The position numbers were made by a program, and so were the translations under genes. Source: Malachius bipustulatus (lineage: Eukaryota > Arthropoda > Insecta > Coleoptera > Melyridae). From it: a stretch of 64,000 nt of DNA. The stretch lies in assembly GCA_910589415.1 (NCBI GenBank), contig OU342639.1, positions 21,956,268 through 22,020,267 of the forward strand, in the 5' to 3' direction. This document shows positions 36,036-48,536 of this stretch, in pieces. Each line of letters opens with the position of its first letter. Positions within the stretch are counted from its first letter, which is position 1. Under the pieces are notes generated by a model that saw nothing but the letters and a program-made list of their open reading frames with translations, was not told the origin of the DNA and ran no database searches.

Positions 36036-38337
36036 TTAATCAATAACAAATTTATTAAAATTGAAGGAAATTGGCTCCCGATGAAATTAGTTGTAGCTTT
36101 AGGGTTCGGTAGTATTCGATGAGTAGATCAGAAGTCTTCACGATAAGCTCATAAAAACTCGGGTTCTCGAGAAATTCACCTTTGAAGATGGACTTTTTCT
36201 CTTCTGACAGTCACGCAAATATTTTTGGTTTCATTCTTGTAATAGCCTTCGACAGAAAATTACATTACAAAAGGAAAACTTTGTGCATATTTTCTGAAAA
36301 ATGGCTCAACAGACTAAAAATATAACTGCAGCTTTTCAATCTTAACAAATGATTCAGCTAATATTTCTCTCAAAGACAAGAAGGGCGGCCAATATTTAAG
36401 AATAGGTATGCATGACTGTCATGAGAAAAAAAATCAATCTTCAGAGGTGAATATCTCGAGAAAGCGAGTTTTTCCGGGCTTATGCCCATGGAGACTTTTG
36501 ATCTACTAATCGAATGTTACCTTTGTTTCGAATAATATCCAATCAAGCATATATTTATTTGATTAATGACTATAAAGCAGCTCGAAACACAGAAAACACA
36601 TACTTGCTTTTTAGCGATGAGTAAACTTTTGAATTTTTACCACATGTTTATTTGTGTACCTACGTAAACTAGAAAGTGCCCGGATGTGGAACGCATATGC
36701 GAGGGTTGAGTACACCACCTCGAAATCCAAACAGTGTGTATGCCGTACGAAAACACCACTGCAGGTTTCGATCGCAATTTACAGCTCATGCACAAACACT
36801 TTGGGTAATAATATTGCCAATCGGACCGGGACCGAAGTCGTATATTCAATAAATCATCATATGCTGAAATAACACCGACTCTATCTATCAATCACTGACG
36901 AAATGGACCTCTCGCAGGTCCTGGTAATTACCGGTGTACCCAACAAAAGTTAATCGACCGTTGCTGTGTTTCCCTCCGATATCCTATTTATTATTCATTA
37001 TCATGATAAACGGATGTGCGATGACGATCAATGATCAACCGGGAGAATTATTTTTCAGAACCGTTCATAAGGCTGGCAGAGAAATGATACGTTATAATTA
37101 AAAGAAATGGTGGATAACAAGGCGAAGAGTGCTTGATTTGATTTTGTAATAAACTTCCGACAATATTTAGAGAAAAATGGGAGATCGTCATGTGATAGAC
37201 ACGTTGATAAGCTAGAGATTAAACTGCCCTTCAAATTATGGTACTTACCACTGAATCACCTTGTATAGTCGCTTTTTTTTATAAATTTTGGATTTGGTTT
37301 TATTTCATTGATACCTATAAACAAATTAAAAAAAAAAATTTAGGGACATGTAAGCCGTTTGGTTCCTTTATCTTGAAGAGTTTTAGTTGTACACGGCCTT
37401 GAACTTTGATAATTGCGGTTTCCACTTCTATACGAGTATAATATAACTCACAAACTACTGAATTTAAACACCAACTGTAAAAAAAAACAATCTTTTTTTT
37501 CTTAATAGATAGTAAAAATGCTAAAAATGCAATAACATAAGAGCATTCCATCATTTAAGAAACGCAACTTTGATGTGTCACTCTCATATGGGACACTCTG
37601 TAGGTATAGGTATAGTTGTGTATATTTAAAAAAATCCCTTTTTTGACCCAGAGACCGTCTGGAAGGACCTGGGTTACCCTCTATAAGAGATTCCACAATA
37701 ATTTGATTATCATGTTAATTAGTAATTGGGAAACCTTATTGGTGATTTTTTTATAATTTTTAAAGTTCCCTAATTGCTAATTAAGATTATTACGGATTTA
37801 ATTGTTGCTTGAGCAACAGACCCTTAAAGGGATTTACTCTGACAAAGTTCTGATCCAGCAGGTCTGTTGTAGGGATGCTTCCCGACAAAACTCGTGAAAC
37901 AATTGTAGATTTACATAATGTAAAAGGGATGAAATAAACAATAATAATTAAGATGAAGCTTTCTGAGGGTAAATATTAAGACCCTTAAATTTTGTTTTTA
38001 AGATTGCCACTTTCGGATGGATGATCATAATGATAAGTAAGTATATTTTTAGACAAGATAAAATGTCCGTCAATTTTTGTATCGAAATCGTAAATATTAA
38101 TATCTGCTTTAAGAAGAAATTATCCAAAAGAAATGATGCTCTATTTTATAAACGAAAATAACACGCTGATGAAGACATGCTTCCATAACATGCTTGTATT
38201 ATAAGAGTGTTTATCTTTAACACTGTGTCCGTGTTATCTTGCTTCATAAAACCGGGCGTTACCTGATTACCATCATTCTGGTATTAAAATGCTGGTATTT
38301 AATTAATATACTCAGATATCACATAAAATAGAAAAGT
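36036..38337. other. spacer
   Basis: No supported gene. Bases 36880-37090 are less AT-rich with no frame and could be regulatory. A lone ATCACCTTGTATA at about 37256-37268 resembles a decayed MITE end. Confidence 0.35.
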
Positions 38338-40423
38338 TTGATATGCCTTGATTGATATTGATATTGAGGGTGTCAGATGCGCTGCGACCTATTACAGAAT
38401 TTACAGATCTATTGTGCCCCCTCTTCTCTGCTTCTTTGGAGTATATTCCCTTCATTGAAGCAGCCTCTCTAACTCCGCTTCCCTTAGGAATTTCAGGATT
38501 TGAAGGGGATCAAGGCCGGGCAAAGCCCCCCCGTTGAGCTGGTGTTGGCCCAGAACATCGTTTCTTTCACGTTCTAGTGCTTCGCAGTTCATCAATAGGT
38601 GACGAGGCGTCTCGTTTTCTTCCCTGCAGAGTCTGCAAACGCCATCTTTTTCTATACCAAGTTTCCTCAGGTGTTCATTGAGCTTGCAATGACCTGTTAG
38701 GAATCCTGTTAGCATTCTGAGACTTCCTTTGTTGAGGGTCAGGAGTTTCCTTGACCTTTCTCGGTTAAAGTTCCCGAGGAGCTCCGTGGATTGTCTCAAT
38801 CCTGAGAGGTTATTCCATTATTCCAATGGATTTCTCTCAGTTTTTCTTCTTCCTTCCGAAGTTCTGCCTTGAAGAACGTGTCTTCAAGGCTACAGAATGG
38901 TTCTGGTCCTATTATAAAGAGCGTCGATGCTCCTTTTCTTGCCAATGAGTGAGCACGTTCGTTTCCCTCAATCCCAGTGTGTCCTGGTATCCATTTGAGG
39001 TGAATTTTGTTCTCTCTGCCTAGTTTATTGAGTTTTTGTAGGCAGTTCCATGCCATTTTTGAGCTGATGATAGGAGAGCTCAGCGTCTTTATGGCTGCTT
39101 GACTGTCTGTCAGTATTGCTATTTCCCTATTTTTATAGTTTCTGTCGAGGTTTATTTGGGCGCATACTTCTATTGCGTACAGTTCCGCTTGAAGTATGCT
39201 TGGGGATGTTCCCATCGGCTCGGAGTAGTTGGTGCCTGGCCCATATACTCCTGCCCCAGTTCCCTCGGTGGCCTTTGAGCCGTCTGTGTACCATCTTACT
39301 GTACCTTCTTTGAGAGTGTGAATGGATGTGTTGCTCCAATCTTCTTTCGTAGACAGTTCCATGATGAAGTTTCTCTTGAAGCTGAATTTCTTGACAGTTT
39401 TGTCTTTTGGCATTATTAGGAGGTTTTTACAGATGTTCAGGGGTTGATTCCCCTCGGTCCGTAGTCCCCCCCTGATCCCCATTCTTGACATTCTGAGTTG
39501 AGCCTCTGCGGCACTTCTCTCAATCACTAAGTGCAGTGGTGTGAGATCTAGAATTACTTCCAACGCTGCTGTTGGGCATGTTCTCATTGCTCCTGTGATG
39601 CAGAGGCATGCAAGTCTCTGGATCTTCTCGAGTGTTTTCCTCGCTGTTATTAGCTTGGTCCTCTTGTACCAGACGACCGCTCCGTATGTGATGATGGGTC
39701 TCACTAGCATGGTGTACATCCAGCGTAAAATGGATGAGTTACAACCCCATGCATTCCCCGCCATTCTCCTGCACACCATGAGTACGGATGTGGCCTTACT
39801 TACTGTTGCACTTAAGTGCTTGTTCCACATTAGCTTCTTATCCAGTGTTATTCCCAGATATTTTACTTCTTCCTTCCATTCTAACTCGACTCCATTTAAG
39901 TCGATGGTTTTGAGGTTTGGAAGCTTGTTTTTTCTTGTGAATGGTATCAGTGTAGTTTTTGTAGGATTGATGTTGAGTCCTATTTCCTGGCACCATTTCA
40001 AGGTTATCTTTAAACCCCTCTGTACTATGTCGCAGAGTGTTCCTTCAAATTTTCCTCTGGCCATGATGACGATGTCATTGGCATACCCGATGCAGGTAAT
40101 GCCGTTCTCGGTGAGTAACCCGAGGAGCTCGTCTACTACCAGGCTCCATTGGAGGGGGATAACACCCCTCCTTGTGGGCATCCTTTTGTTGTTTTCACCT
40201 GGATGGTGTCATCGCCCACTTTGGTTCCAATTATTCTTGTGGACAGCATTTGTTGAATCCAATGGGATGTTGTGCTGTTTATGCCTTTTTTAGTTAGGGC
40301 TTTCTTGATAGCATCGCAAGAGGTGTTGTCGAATGCTCCTTTTATGTCCAGAAAGGCGCAAATGGCCGTTTCCTTGTACTCCAGAGTGTCCTGAATCTTT
40401 TCTGTCTGATATTGATATGCCTT
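38338..40423 (-). pseudogene. R1-like non-LTR retrotransposon copy 2, 5'-truncated, with 12-bp target-site duplication
   Basis: TTGATATGCCTT occurs at 38338-38349 and 40412-40423, bounding the insertion. On the minus strand the coding part starts within RT: GCPQGGVLSPL split by a missing C in a C-run near 40152-40156, then YANDIVIMA where YADD is expected. It continues through the thumb to RNase H (YTDGSK, QAELYAIEV, ILTDSQAAIKTL, GHTGIEGNERAHSLAR) and a zinc knuckle (CRLCREENETPRHLLMNC). An 8-bp tandem duplication (TTATTCCA twice, 38810-38825) shifts the frame between RNase H and the knuckle. The 3' tail is a short TTGATA-type repeat at about 38351-38366. Same family as copy 1 at 327-1940 but less decayed. 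Confidence 0.92.
38810..38825. repeat. 8-bp tandem duplication that breaks R1-like copy 2
   Basis: TTATTCCA is repeated exactly. Copy 1 has no such duplication and its frame is continuous here. Confidence 0.9.
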
Positions 40424-41329
40424 AAAATATTTTACTTACGGAAAAGTAAGTTTAAGCAAATCTTTCTCGTTCTCAAAGTTTTTCTGACAAGTAAAAAAAA
40501 TTTTTTTCGCATATGATGACAAATTTTTTACAGTCACTATATATCGAGTAGTTTTAAGAGACAAAAAATCAAATGAAAAACCTTATATAGGTAACTTAAT
40601 TTTCTTATTACAACATTCTTGTAAAATACCCCAAAAGCTTTAGATCTTGACGAGTCTATAGTTTGTTATACCATAATATACATGAAGAAACATATCATGA
40701 AATTCATAAATTCTAGAAGATAAGTTAGAAGTTTTTCCTGCTCTGGTGTAATAATTGTTAATTAAAAGATTACATAGGATGTATCGCAATTATTGTAACA
40801 ATCTGGTAAAATATTTAATATGCTCCATCTTCCTTCCAATTATGCAGAGAATTCATGTAGATTCATAAGTGCTCTCTCGGCTTTTATTCAGCTGGGGTTG
40901 AAAATGGAATCATCACGGGTCAGCGAAGGTTTCGCCCTTGGGCCAAGTACCTTCGATGCTGCCCCTATATGAAACTTAAACCAGATGAATTCTGAACTAC
41001 CCTCTAGAAATTGTAATTCATATTTTCTCCTTGGAGCTATTGATAGAAATCCTTTAAGGGCAAGTTGGAATATTCCCAATGCAAAAAAACCTTCTTGCGC
41101 ATCAATCGCAGAAATAGTGTATTTTTATGCGATTCAATTATCAATATTTTCACCGCTTTTTAAATGGGATTTCTGAAATTTTCCATAGTCAGGTCATATT
41201 AGCGTAGTATGGTTTACTGAGAAAATTTCATTTCATTTAGTTTGGACACGTGCCTTAGAATGGATTTTTAAATTTAACAAAATAAAAAAAAATTGGCAAA
41301 TTTAATTTTTTTTCCTTTTCCTGTGTCCG
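40424..41329. other. AT-rich spacer
   Basis: No supported gene. Confidence 0.4.
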
Positions 41330-42655
41330 CCACTGGCTAACTTTACTTAAAAAATACTATTCTTTACACTACCTTTAATAAATTCGCAAAAAGTGAAAGG
41401 GGAATTTTGAAAACCGAAAATTTGAAATTTTAGAGGAATAAACATCATGTTAAAACTGTCTACTGGAAAAACTTCAGCTCAATTCCTTCAAAAAAGGCTA
41501 ATAAACGGTTATAGAACTTTAGCCATTTTTACCCTTTTCCTACCCAGGCCACTGGCTTATTAATGAAAAATATGCAAATTTTACTGCATTAACTCAAATT
41601 TAAAATAATTTTCTTCCAATCGTGTTAATTTGGTTTAAATTTGTTTTTCTAACTTGCTTATAGGTAGGTAGGTATAGGGGTTCAAATTTTGGCAATTTTT
41701 TCTAAAATTGAAAAGGCCGCCATTTTGAAACGGCTCGATTTTACTCAAATACAGAACCAGACGCTCCTTGCGGCTATCTTACTCATAAAAAAATTTCAGC
41801 CCCCTAGATTAAAAACTGCGACCAGAAACCGTGCCTCATAGACGGTTTTTGTTTTTAATTTGGAGGGACACCCTGTAGAAGTAACGCAGCTTTAGGAAAT
41901 TTTTTTTACGAAAATCAAATGTCATTTCGAAGTTTCACAAGGGTAAAAAATTTCGTCCACTAATCCTTAAATATGAAGCTACAGCAGCGGTTTTAAAATT
42001 TTACAGAAATAAACATCATATGAAAAAAATATTAATATCTCCGTCATTTTTCTTATTTACTTCTTGAAACTTTTAAGGGTTAAAGGATATTAGTGTACTT
42101 GCCTACTGTGAAAATTTCAGTTCAATTTCTTTAAAAATGAACTCATAAACGGTTATAGAAATTTAGACATTTTTACCCTTTTCCTACCCACGCCACTGGC
42201 TTATTAATAAAAATAATGCCAATTTTATTGCTTTAATTCAAATTTCAAATAATTTTCTTCCAATCTTGTTAATTTTATTTCAAAGTTTTATTGCCATCTT
42301 GCTCATACAGGGGCTCAAAAAATAGCAAATTTTCAAAAAATTCAAATGGCTGCCATTTTGAAACGGTTTGGCCGATTTTGCTCAAGTGCAATACCAGACC
42401 ACTCCTTGTGGATATCTTACTCCCACAAAAATTTCAGCCTCCTAGATTGAAAACTGCGACCTGAAATGATACCACAAGAACCGGATTGCGGGAATTTTGA
42501 AGGGACACCCTGTAGAAGTGATTCGACTTTTGGACATTTTTTCAACGAAAATCTAAAGTCATTCCAAAGCTTTATAAGGATCCAAAATTTCGTTTACTAA
42601 TCTTCAAAAATAAAGCTACAGGAGCGTTTTGAAAATCGAAATTTCGCGTTTTTGG
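41330..42655. repeat. tandem repeat of about 636-bp units, two units plus a partial one
   Basis: Blocks recur in order: CCACTGGCTTATTAAT, CCATTTTGAAACGG, AAAACTGCGACC, GACACCCTGTAGAAGT, AAGCTACAG. The GACACCCTGTAGAA block ends at 41880 and at 42516, a spacing of 636 bp. A partial unit lies at about 41330-41515. The units are clearly diverged (roughly 75-80% by eye). No frame is conserved between them. Confidence 0.85.
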
Positions 42656-42659
42656 AGAA

Positions 42660-42682
42660 ATATATATATATATATATATATA
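42660..42682. repeat. (AT)n microsatellite
   Basis: About eleven uninterrupted AT units. Confidence 0.95.
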
Positions 42683-42683
42683 T

Positions 42684-44523
42684 CGTGGGCAGGTGAATTT
42701 TGGAAAACCACTTTTTCGGAATCTGGGGGTCATGATCGGTGGACATTTGATGAGTTTGGGTGATTTTCGAAAAGTGATGTCGTCCTCAATAGTGTATTTT
42801 TTTATTAAAAAATACACTAAAATTCAATAAAGAAATCAACGAGAGCTTGGGATATTGCGTAATTAAATATATACACTGTCATGTGTCTTTTAAAACTGTC
42901 AAAGTTGACATATTTTGGCAAACAATTATAATAACTTATTAAAATTTTTTTCAAAATTTGCAGCAAAAAGTTGTTTGATACTTCATTTTTCACCCTGTAT
43001 CAATTTTGTGACCCGTTTGCCTGTTGTTGTTCTAATTAACGCTTTCTTATAAAAATAAAAAAACCGCAGCGAAAACTATGGTAAAATTGGTAAAAACTTG
43101 ATGCAAAGTTTACCACAACACTAGACAATAGGTGCTGTTTTTGATAATAATAAGAGTTTTTGAACACTCTGTATACGGTGTAAATGAGTAAGTGCAAAAA
43201 ACAGTTGAGGATGATTTTTTTGTTGAAAATTAAGCAGGTTTTTCAAGTGGCAATAAATCATTTAGGCTCCTCTACTGTTAAGACTATTGAATTAAATATT
43301 AATTATGATTTCAGTTTACTAATGACGTACATTCCTCATGCCGTAAGATAATTGAAGTACATTCACGGATAAGAAAATACAATAGTCAATCACAGTTCAG
43401 CGTGTGAAATAAAAACCAAAAAAAGCCGCCAATCACAACTCCACGGATTCAGAATACCATGGGTTTAAAAGATTTGGGGGTCGTCAACTGAAGGGTTCAG
43501 AAACAAAAAAAATGCCTCGGAACTTGCCACGCACTTAATTTTGGAATTACGGAATGAGAGAAAAAAATTCATATAAAAATCAGCAATCCTCTTATTAACC
43601 ACATTTCTCACCATATCTCAGTTGTTATATTAGATATCGACCTGAAACACCTGTCTTTGAACTCTCCTAGCAAAAATAATCTTTAGCGACTGTTTTTTTT
43701 TATTAAAAATTCCGAAACTTTGATAAATTTGAAGAAATCAAAAGTGCATTACAAAATAGCACATGCAACAAACTTTTGTATAATTTCAGCTACAACAGAC
43801 AATATAATATAGGTAAATCGACATAAAAGGAAGTCGTAAGAACTGAATAAGTTATTGAAAATTTGTTGTTTGGAGGGGGGGGGGGACTTATATGAAAGGC
43901 ATCAATTCGAGTTAAGTCTGGGAGTTTTCAGCGCTCTTGTTTCATTGCCCGTGACCATTCGCTGGGTCCTTGTGAAGATACGGAATATGGAGATAAGGCA
44001 TGAGGCGCATCATAGTATAATGCATCAAATACCAAGATATGCACTTATATTGTTAAAAAAGAAAAGAAAAAAATAATTCACACAAAAAAAAATTCAAGAG
44101 AGATTATTTGGTCAAAAATAAGTCAAATATCTCTCATTACCGTGTATGTCCGGAAATGAACCGTTTTTGAGGTCAGGGTATCAAAAAAATATAATTTTTC
44201 CATTTTTATATTGTCTGGAATACGTTTAGAACCGCCTGAGATACAGAACTGATATGTATCTGTATCTTCTGTATATCAAAAGGTTCCCGATATATCTTAA
44301 AAAAACTGGGAAAATAATTTTTTACCCTGGTATTGCAAAAACGATGTATTTCCAGACACACGTTAATGGGGAATTTTTCGTCAATTTTTCACCAAAAGTA
44401 ATGCCTTTAAATGGTTTCGCAATTTTAAAGAAACACCCTGTATTGCAAAAAAATGAGTGGAAGAAATAATATACATAATAAAAATAAAGTGAAGAGAAAG
44501 TACTATCTATTTTGATTGATTAA
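42684..44523. other. AT-rich spacer
   Basis: No supported gene. It contains CACCCTGTAT-like MITE ends (about 43011 and 44434) without obvious partners, and a run of 11 G at 43875-43885. Confidence 0.4.
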
Positions 44524-45360
44524 TAGTATATTATGCAACGAGCTTATAATGAAGGCTATTAATACGCGAGTATGATGGTTAAGATACGAGCCGTAGACGA
44601 GTGTCTTAACCATCATAAGAGCGTATTAATAGCCATTATCTGCGAGTTCCATACACTATTTTTTCTACGACCCTTTTTTATTTCATAGAAAAGATTGAAA
44701 AATTATATATTTTAACAATGACCCGTGTACAATTGCGGATCATTGAAGTTAAGATAGGTTGTTATTTGCTTACGCATATTAGGTACCAAATTTTCTCTTT
44801 GTCGCTAAGGTTATTCTGCTGAGACATGTTTTAGTATCAAGTTTAAAGGGCACTACTCACTACTGCGTAATTTTTATTATGCGAAGTTCGAATTCCGAAT
44901 TTTACGCTTCGATTTTGAGATTAATTAATAATTTTAATAACTGACAGTCATTAATTACGATATCATTTACCTGCGCAACGCGGGTCGCAGCGTTGCCGCT
45001 TTGAATACTATATCACGGAGCGCTACGAATGATATAATACTTTATCTTCCCATCTTTTACACGATATACCTACTTATCAAATTAATTAAGGTAACATAAA
45101 ATCTTGATAAATTTTCTTTGAATGTTACTTATGTTCTAAATTAAATAAACGTTCAGAATTTTTTTTCAGAAATACAGAACTTATATCACAAGGCAATTTT
45201 TGTCGTGAGTGTGACAACTCTGTGACTTCGGTTGGCTTGCCGACCCGATCGTGAGCGAAAAGGAACCGATTCGATTGCAAATGCTCCTCTGCCATTGGAT
45301 AGCTTGACCAGTGCTTTAATAAAAATTTGTATCTTAATGAGACCCATTAAAGCACTGGTG
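44524..45360 (-). mobile_element. tyrosine-recombinase-derived non-autonomous element, copy A
   Basis: The left end is a 135-bp palindrome (44524-44658) beginning TAGTATATTATGCAACGAGC, with centre near 44592, followed by CTACGACC at 44665-44672. Reading minus from 44827 an ATG opens MSQQNNLSDKEKIWYL, a 21-codon frame whose first residues match copy A' (51553-52042). About 260 bp upstream of the ATG are shared with copy A' at roughly 90% identity. The right end may be the second palindrome at 45307-45359 (two exact 14-nt arms, ACCAGTGCTTTAAT). Most of the recombinase gene is deleted, and the junction differs from that of copy A'. Confidence 0.65.
45307..45359. repeat. hairpin, 14-bp perfect arms
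   Basis: ACCAGTGCTTTAAT at 45307-45320 and its complement at 45346-45359, with a 25-nt loop. It may mark the 5' end of copy A. Confidence 0.85.
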
Positions 45361-47697
45361 ATTCATATATTTAATATGCATATTAAAAGTTGGGAGTAGA
45401 AAAAATATCATTTCAGAACATATTGCTTTGCAGATTATAAAACTTATTGCACATTTTATAACTTAAACCACACATTATTCAGAATCAGCAACTAAATACG
45501 AAGATAGGTACAGGATACTAAAGGATACAATACACAATTTAAATGAATCTGTTTATCGCCAAATCTTATCAAACAACATCCAGAAGCTTATATAATTGGA
45601 ATCTTGCTACAGGGAGAATTTAAAGAAATCGAATAAAAAAATGTGTGAAAACTGGGACAACCTACTCTCATGCAGATGCTAAAAGTTATCATACCTATTC
45701 TCTTTAAAATAAGACGTCTTACAAACGTCAGTAAATCATGAGCGGCAAACGTTAATCTATACCTGAGAAAGATACAAGTTCCAGAAGTACGGAGCATGTT
45801 AAACTCCAAAAAACTTATTCGAAGAACTGGAAGTGGATGAGATCTAAAATAAGACCAAGATAGCCATCAAGAAAGTTCAGGTTCATGACAGCAGGTTCTC
45901 CTAAGTAGAAAAAAAAAATCTGATGAAGACTTTCGAAGGCAAACCCGCCACTTTGTGCCGAATTAACAAATAGATCAAAAGAAAATTAAAAAAGACATAA
46001 CTCCAAAACATGTCACCTCAACCTTCATTAGTAAATTTTCCATAAAAGAAATGATTTATTTGTAAAAAAAATATTCCCAGCATAAGAGAAAAATAAATTC
46101 AGAATATTAGGAAAATATGTCCTTTCCAAAAGCTATAAAGAATCTTGGCAAATGAAGAAAAATTCATTTTGATCCAAGATCCAATTAATATTTGGTTCTA
46201 CAGGGTGATCAGTAACTCGCACACTATGAATATTAGGGCGTTATAGAGTCCATTAAAATGAAGGATAACTTAAAAAAAACTTGCATCCAATGGTCAGTTT
46301 TCGAGTATAAGAGTACGAAGTATAAGTATAAGAGTACGAAGACCACAAATACAGAGAAATTGAAAATGTTTAAAAACATACCTAAATCTAAAAGATATTT
46401 AAAGTTTGGGAAACTTTATTTGAAGATGCTTTATCTAAAGCGATTTGTCATACAGAGAAAAAGAAAACTTTCGCTTACTATGATGCCTGGAACAGACAAT
46501 TCAATTAAAAAAATAACTGAAAGAGTTTCTATTCCTCCCTAGGAAAACAAAATTATTTTGCCTCATGATTTTGTAAATTATTACAGTTTAGACATTGGTG
46601 GGTTGAATATTTCTAACTGGACATTGATTTTGACAGTCTACCTATTCCTAGAAAGTCTTGTCTTGACATTTGTGAGTTTTGAAGTTGCAAGAGATTTTAT
46701 GTACCTGCCTATCTATTACAATAACTCTTATTAAATATATGGGTGTTGAAAAACTAGTGAAAACTATTAACAACACGATTTGCTGGGGTGTTGGATGTAC
46801 CAAAAATTAAAAACATTAATTTGTTTCCGAGATATCGCGATAACTTCTTTTTAAAGTGTGGCAACATTGCATTGAATTTTCAGGTAAGAGAATACAGTCT
46901 GCTATTTGTTTTTAATATTCCTATTCAATGATTGCACTTTGCAATCAAACCTACTTGTCAATTTGTCAAAATTTGTTCTGTCCTGAACATTTAAAACTGT
47001 TGTGACATTATAACATATCTAGAAATAATTTTTTTCTAAATAAACTTAAATGAAATATAACCTGCTGTGGGAAGTTACAATTATTATTTTTTGTCTACAG
47101 AATATTTTTACTTTACTTAAAATTCGATGTAGCTTTCCAAACATCGGGGATAACCTGAGTTAAATTATCTGGTAAGACCACGTGAACTGATACTAGGGTT
47201 TGTTTCTACGGTGTTCTTGAACTTGTTCTTCGAGTTGAGGTGTCATAATAGACTTTTATGAGTCCACTGTTTTCGGGAGCAGGAATAAATTATTGCCTTC
47301 TTTCTCACAGATGCTGCGTAGTCATTATCCTTCCATCTGGATGACGTGATAGTATGTTAGTATGTACTTACTTTGCATTTCACCTATGGGCACCTAATCA
47401 TATCGGCATACTCACTGGATGTTAATTCCATTTTTGGCTACTATGAACTTCAACATTTTAGATAAATACGTATTAAGTGACATTTTATTTTGTTTTATTT
47501 TTTTTAATGCTTCGTCTATAATCAAATTTTTCACTTGAAAAAATTTTTTTTTCAAAAATTACATTCCATATTTTTTTTACTTTTTTTTTCACTTTTATTA
47601 TTATTATTTTGTTTCTCGAAAGAATTGACGATTATATTAGATTATTATCACCAATTATTATATCATAATTCCAAACTTATTGACTTATTTTATTCAA
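45361..47697. other. AT-rich spacer
   Basis: No supported gene. ACAGGGTGAT at about 46202 resembles a MITE end. Confidence 0.4.
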
Positions 47698-47759
47698 AGT
47701 ATTTCATTCAACACCGCGCATAATAATGGCTATTATCCACTCAGATCTTACAGCACTCC
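47698..47759. repeat. half of a terminal palindrome, copy D
   Basis: Matches the left arm of copy B (52283 onward): CATTCAACACCGCGCATAA, then TGGCTATTATCCAC. The right arm and any gene part are missing. Confidence 0.6.
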
Positions 47760-48213
47760 CCGAAATTTAATTTTCATTTTCGTGGATAGTATTCATGATT
47801 ATGCTCTTGTTGAATTAAATACACTAAGCCTCTAAGATTGAGATTTGGAAAAAAAGTACATATTACATTTCTGTATTTTTATTTATTGAACAAGAAAATT
47901 ATTACATAAAGTGATAAAAAATGCAGAGTAGACAAATATAGAAAAAATTATAGTAAAGATGGTATGTTGTGGAAAAGTAGGTCCTAAAAAAAATGAGACT
48001 ATCTTATGCCATATTCCACATGGGAATTTTTCTTTAAAGATACCTACTGAAGTTTAAGTTCAATTAAAAAATTTTTTATTTTTTTTTTGATAACTCTGTT
48101 GTTTCCAAAGCATTAAGTTGAAATTCTGCACATACGAATCGCTTGAAATTACAAACCTACCATAGAACAGCTTTACCCACTTTTTCACAACACCCTGTAT
48201 ATTTTTGGTAGGT
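47760..48213. other. AT-rich spacer
   Basis: Nothing supported. Confidence 0.4.
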
Positions 48214-48536
48214 ACACTAAAAATTTTATTTGAAAGCGAAGAGATGTTTTTACGCCTTACAAAAAGAACCAACCGGGTATAAAAGCATTTATAAGGTAAA
48301 TATATAGTAGTGTACTATAATAAAGTTGTAGTCTTCTCTATCAGTGGTAAATGAGCACCTTTGAAACTCTACCTGGTTCCACCTTAGAAGGCTATAACTT
48401 TATAGTATACCACTGAATATTTACCCTACACTGATGCACAGCAGAGGATACTTTTACCTGGTTGATTCTTTTAAGGCGTAAAAAAAGTAAAAACATTTAC
48501 CACCTACTTTTTCGCCTTCAAATAAAATTCTTACTA
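48214..48536. mobile_element. foldback MITE, about 320 bp
   Basis: The two halves are diverged inverted repeats: ATTTTATTTGAAAGCGAA on the left and the complement of TTCGCCTTCAAATAAAAT on the right. Further in, TTTTTACGCCTT, AACCAACCGGGTA and GTGTACTATAATAAAGTTG pair with the complementary right half. Almost the whole element can fold back. No coding frame. Confidence 0.8.

Noticed and set aside
39541..40293. 250-codon plus-strand frame
   Set aside because: It is the antisense shadow of the R1-like coding region.
44524..44658. Hammerhead-type ribozyme in the palindromes
   Set aside because: The conserved CUGAUGA and GAAA core elements are not present in the needed order.
47535..47723. Phe/Leu-rich 62-codon frame
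   Set aside because: Poly-T and AT simple sequence; it also runs into the copy D palindrome.
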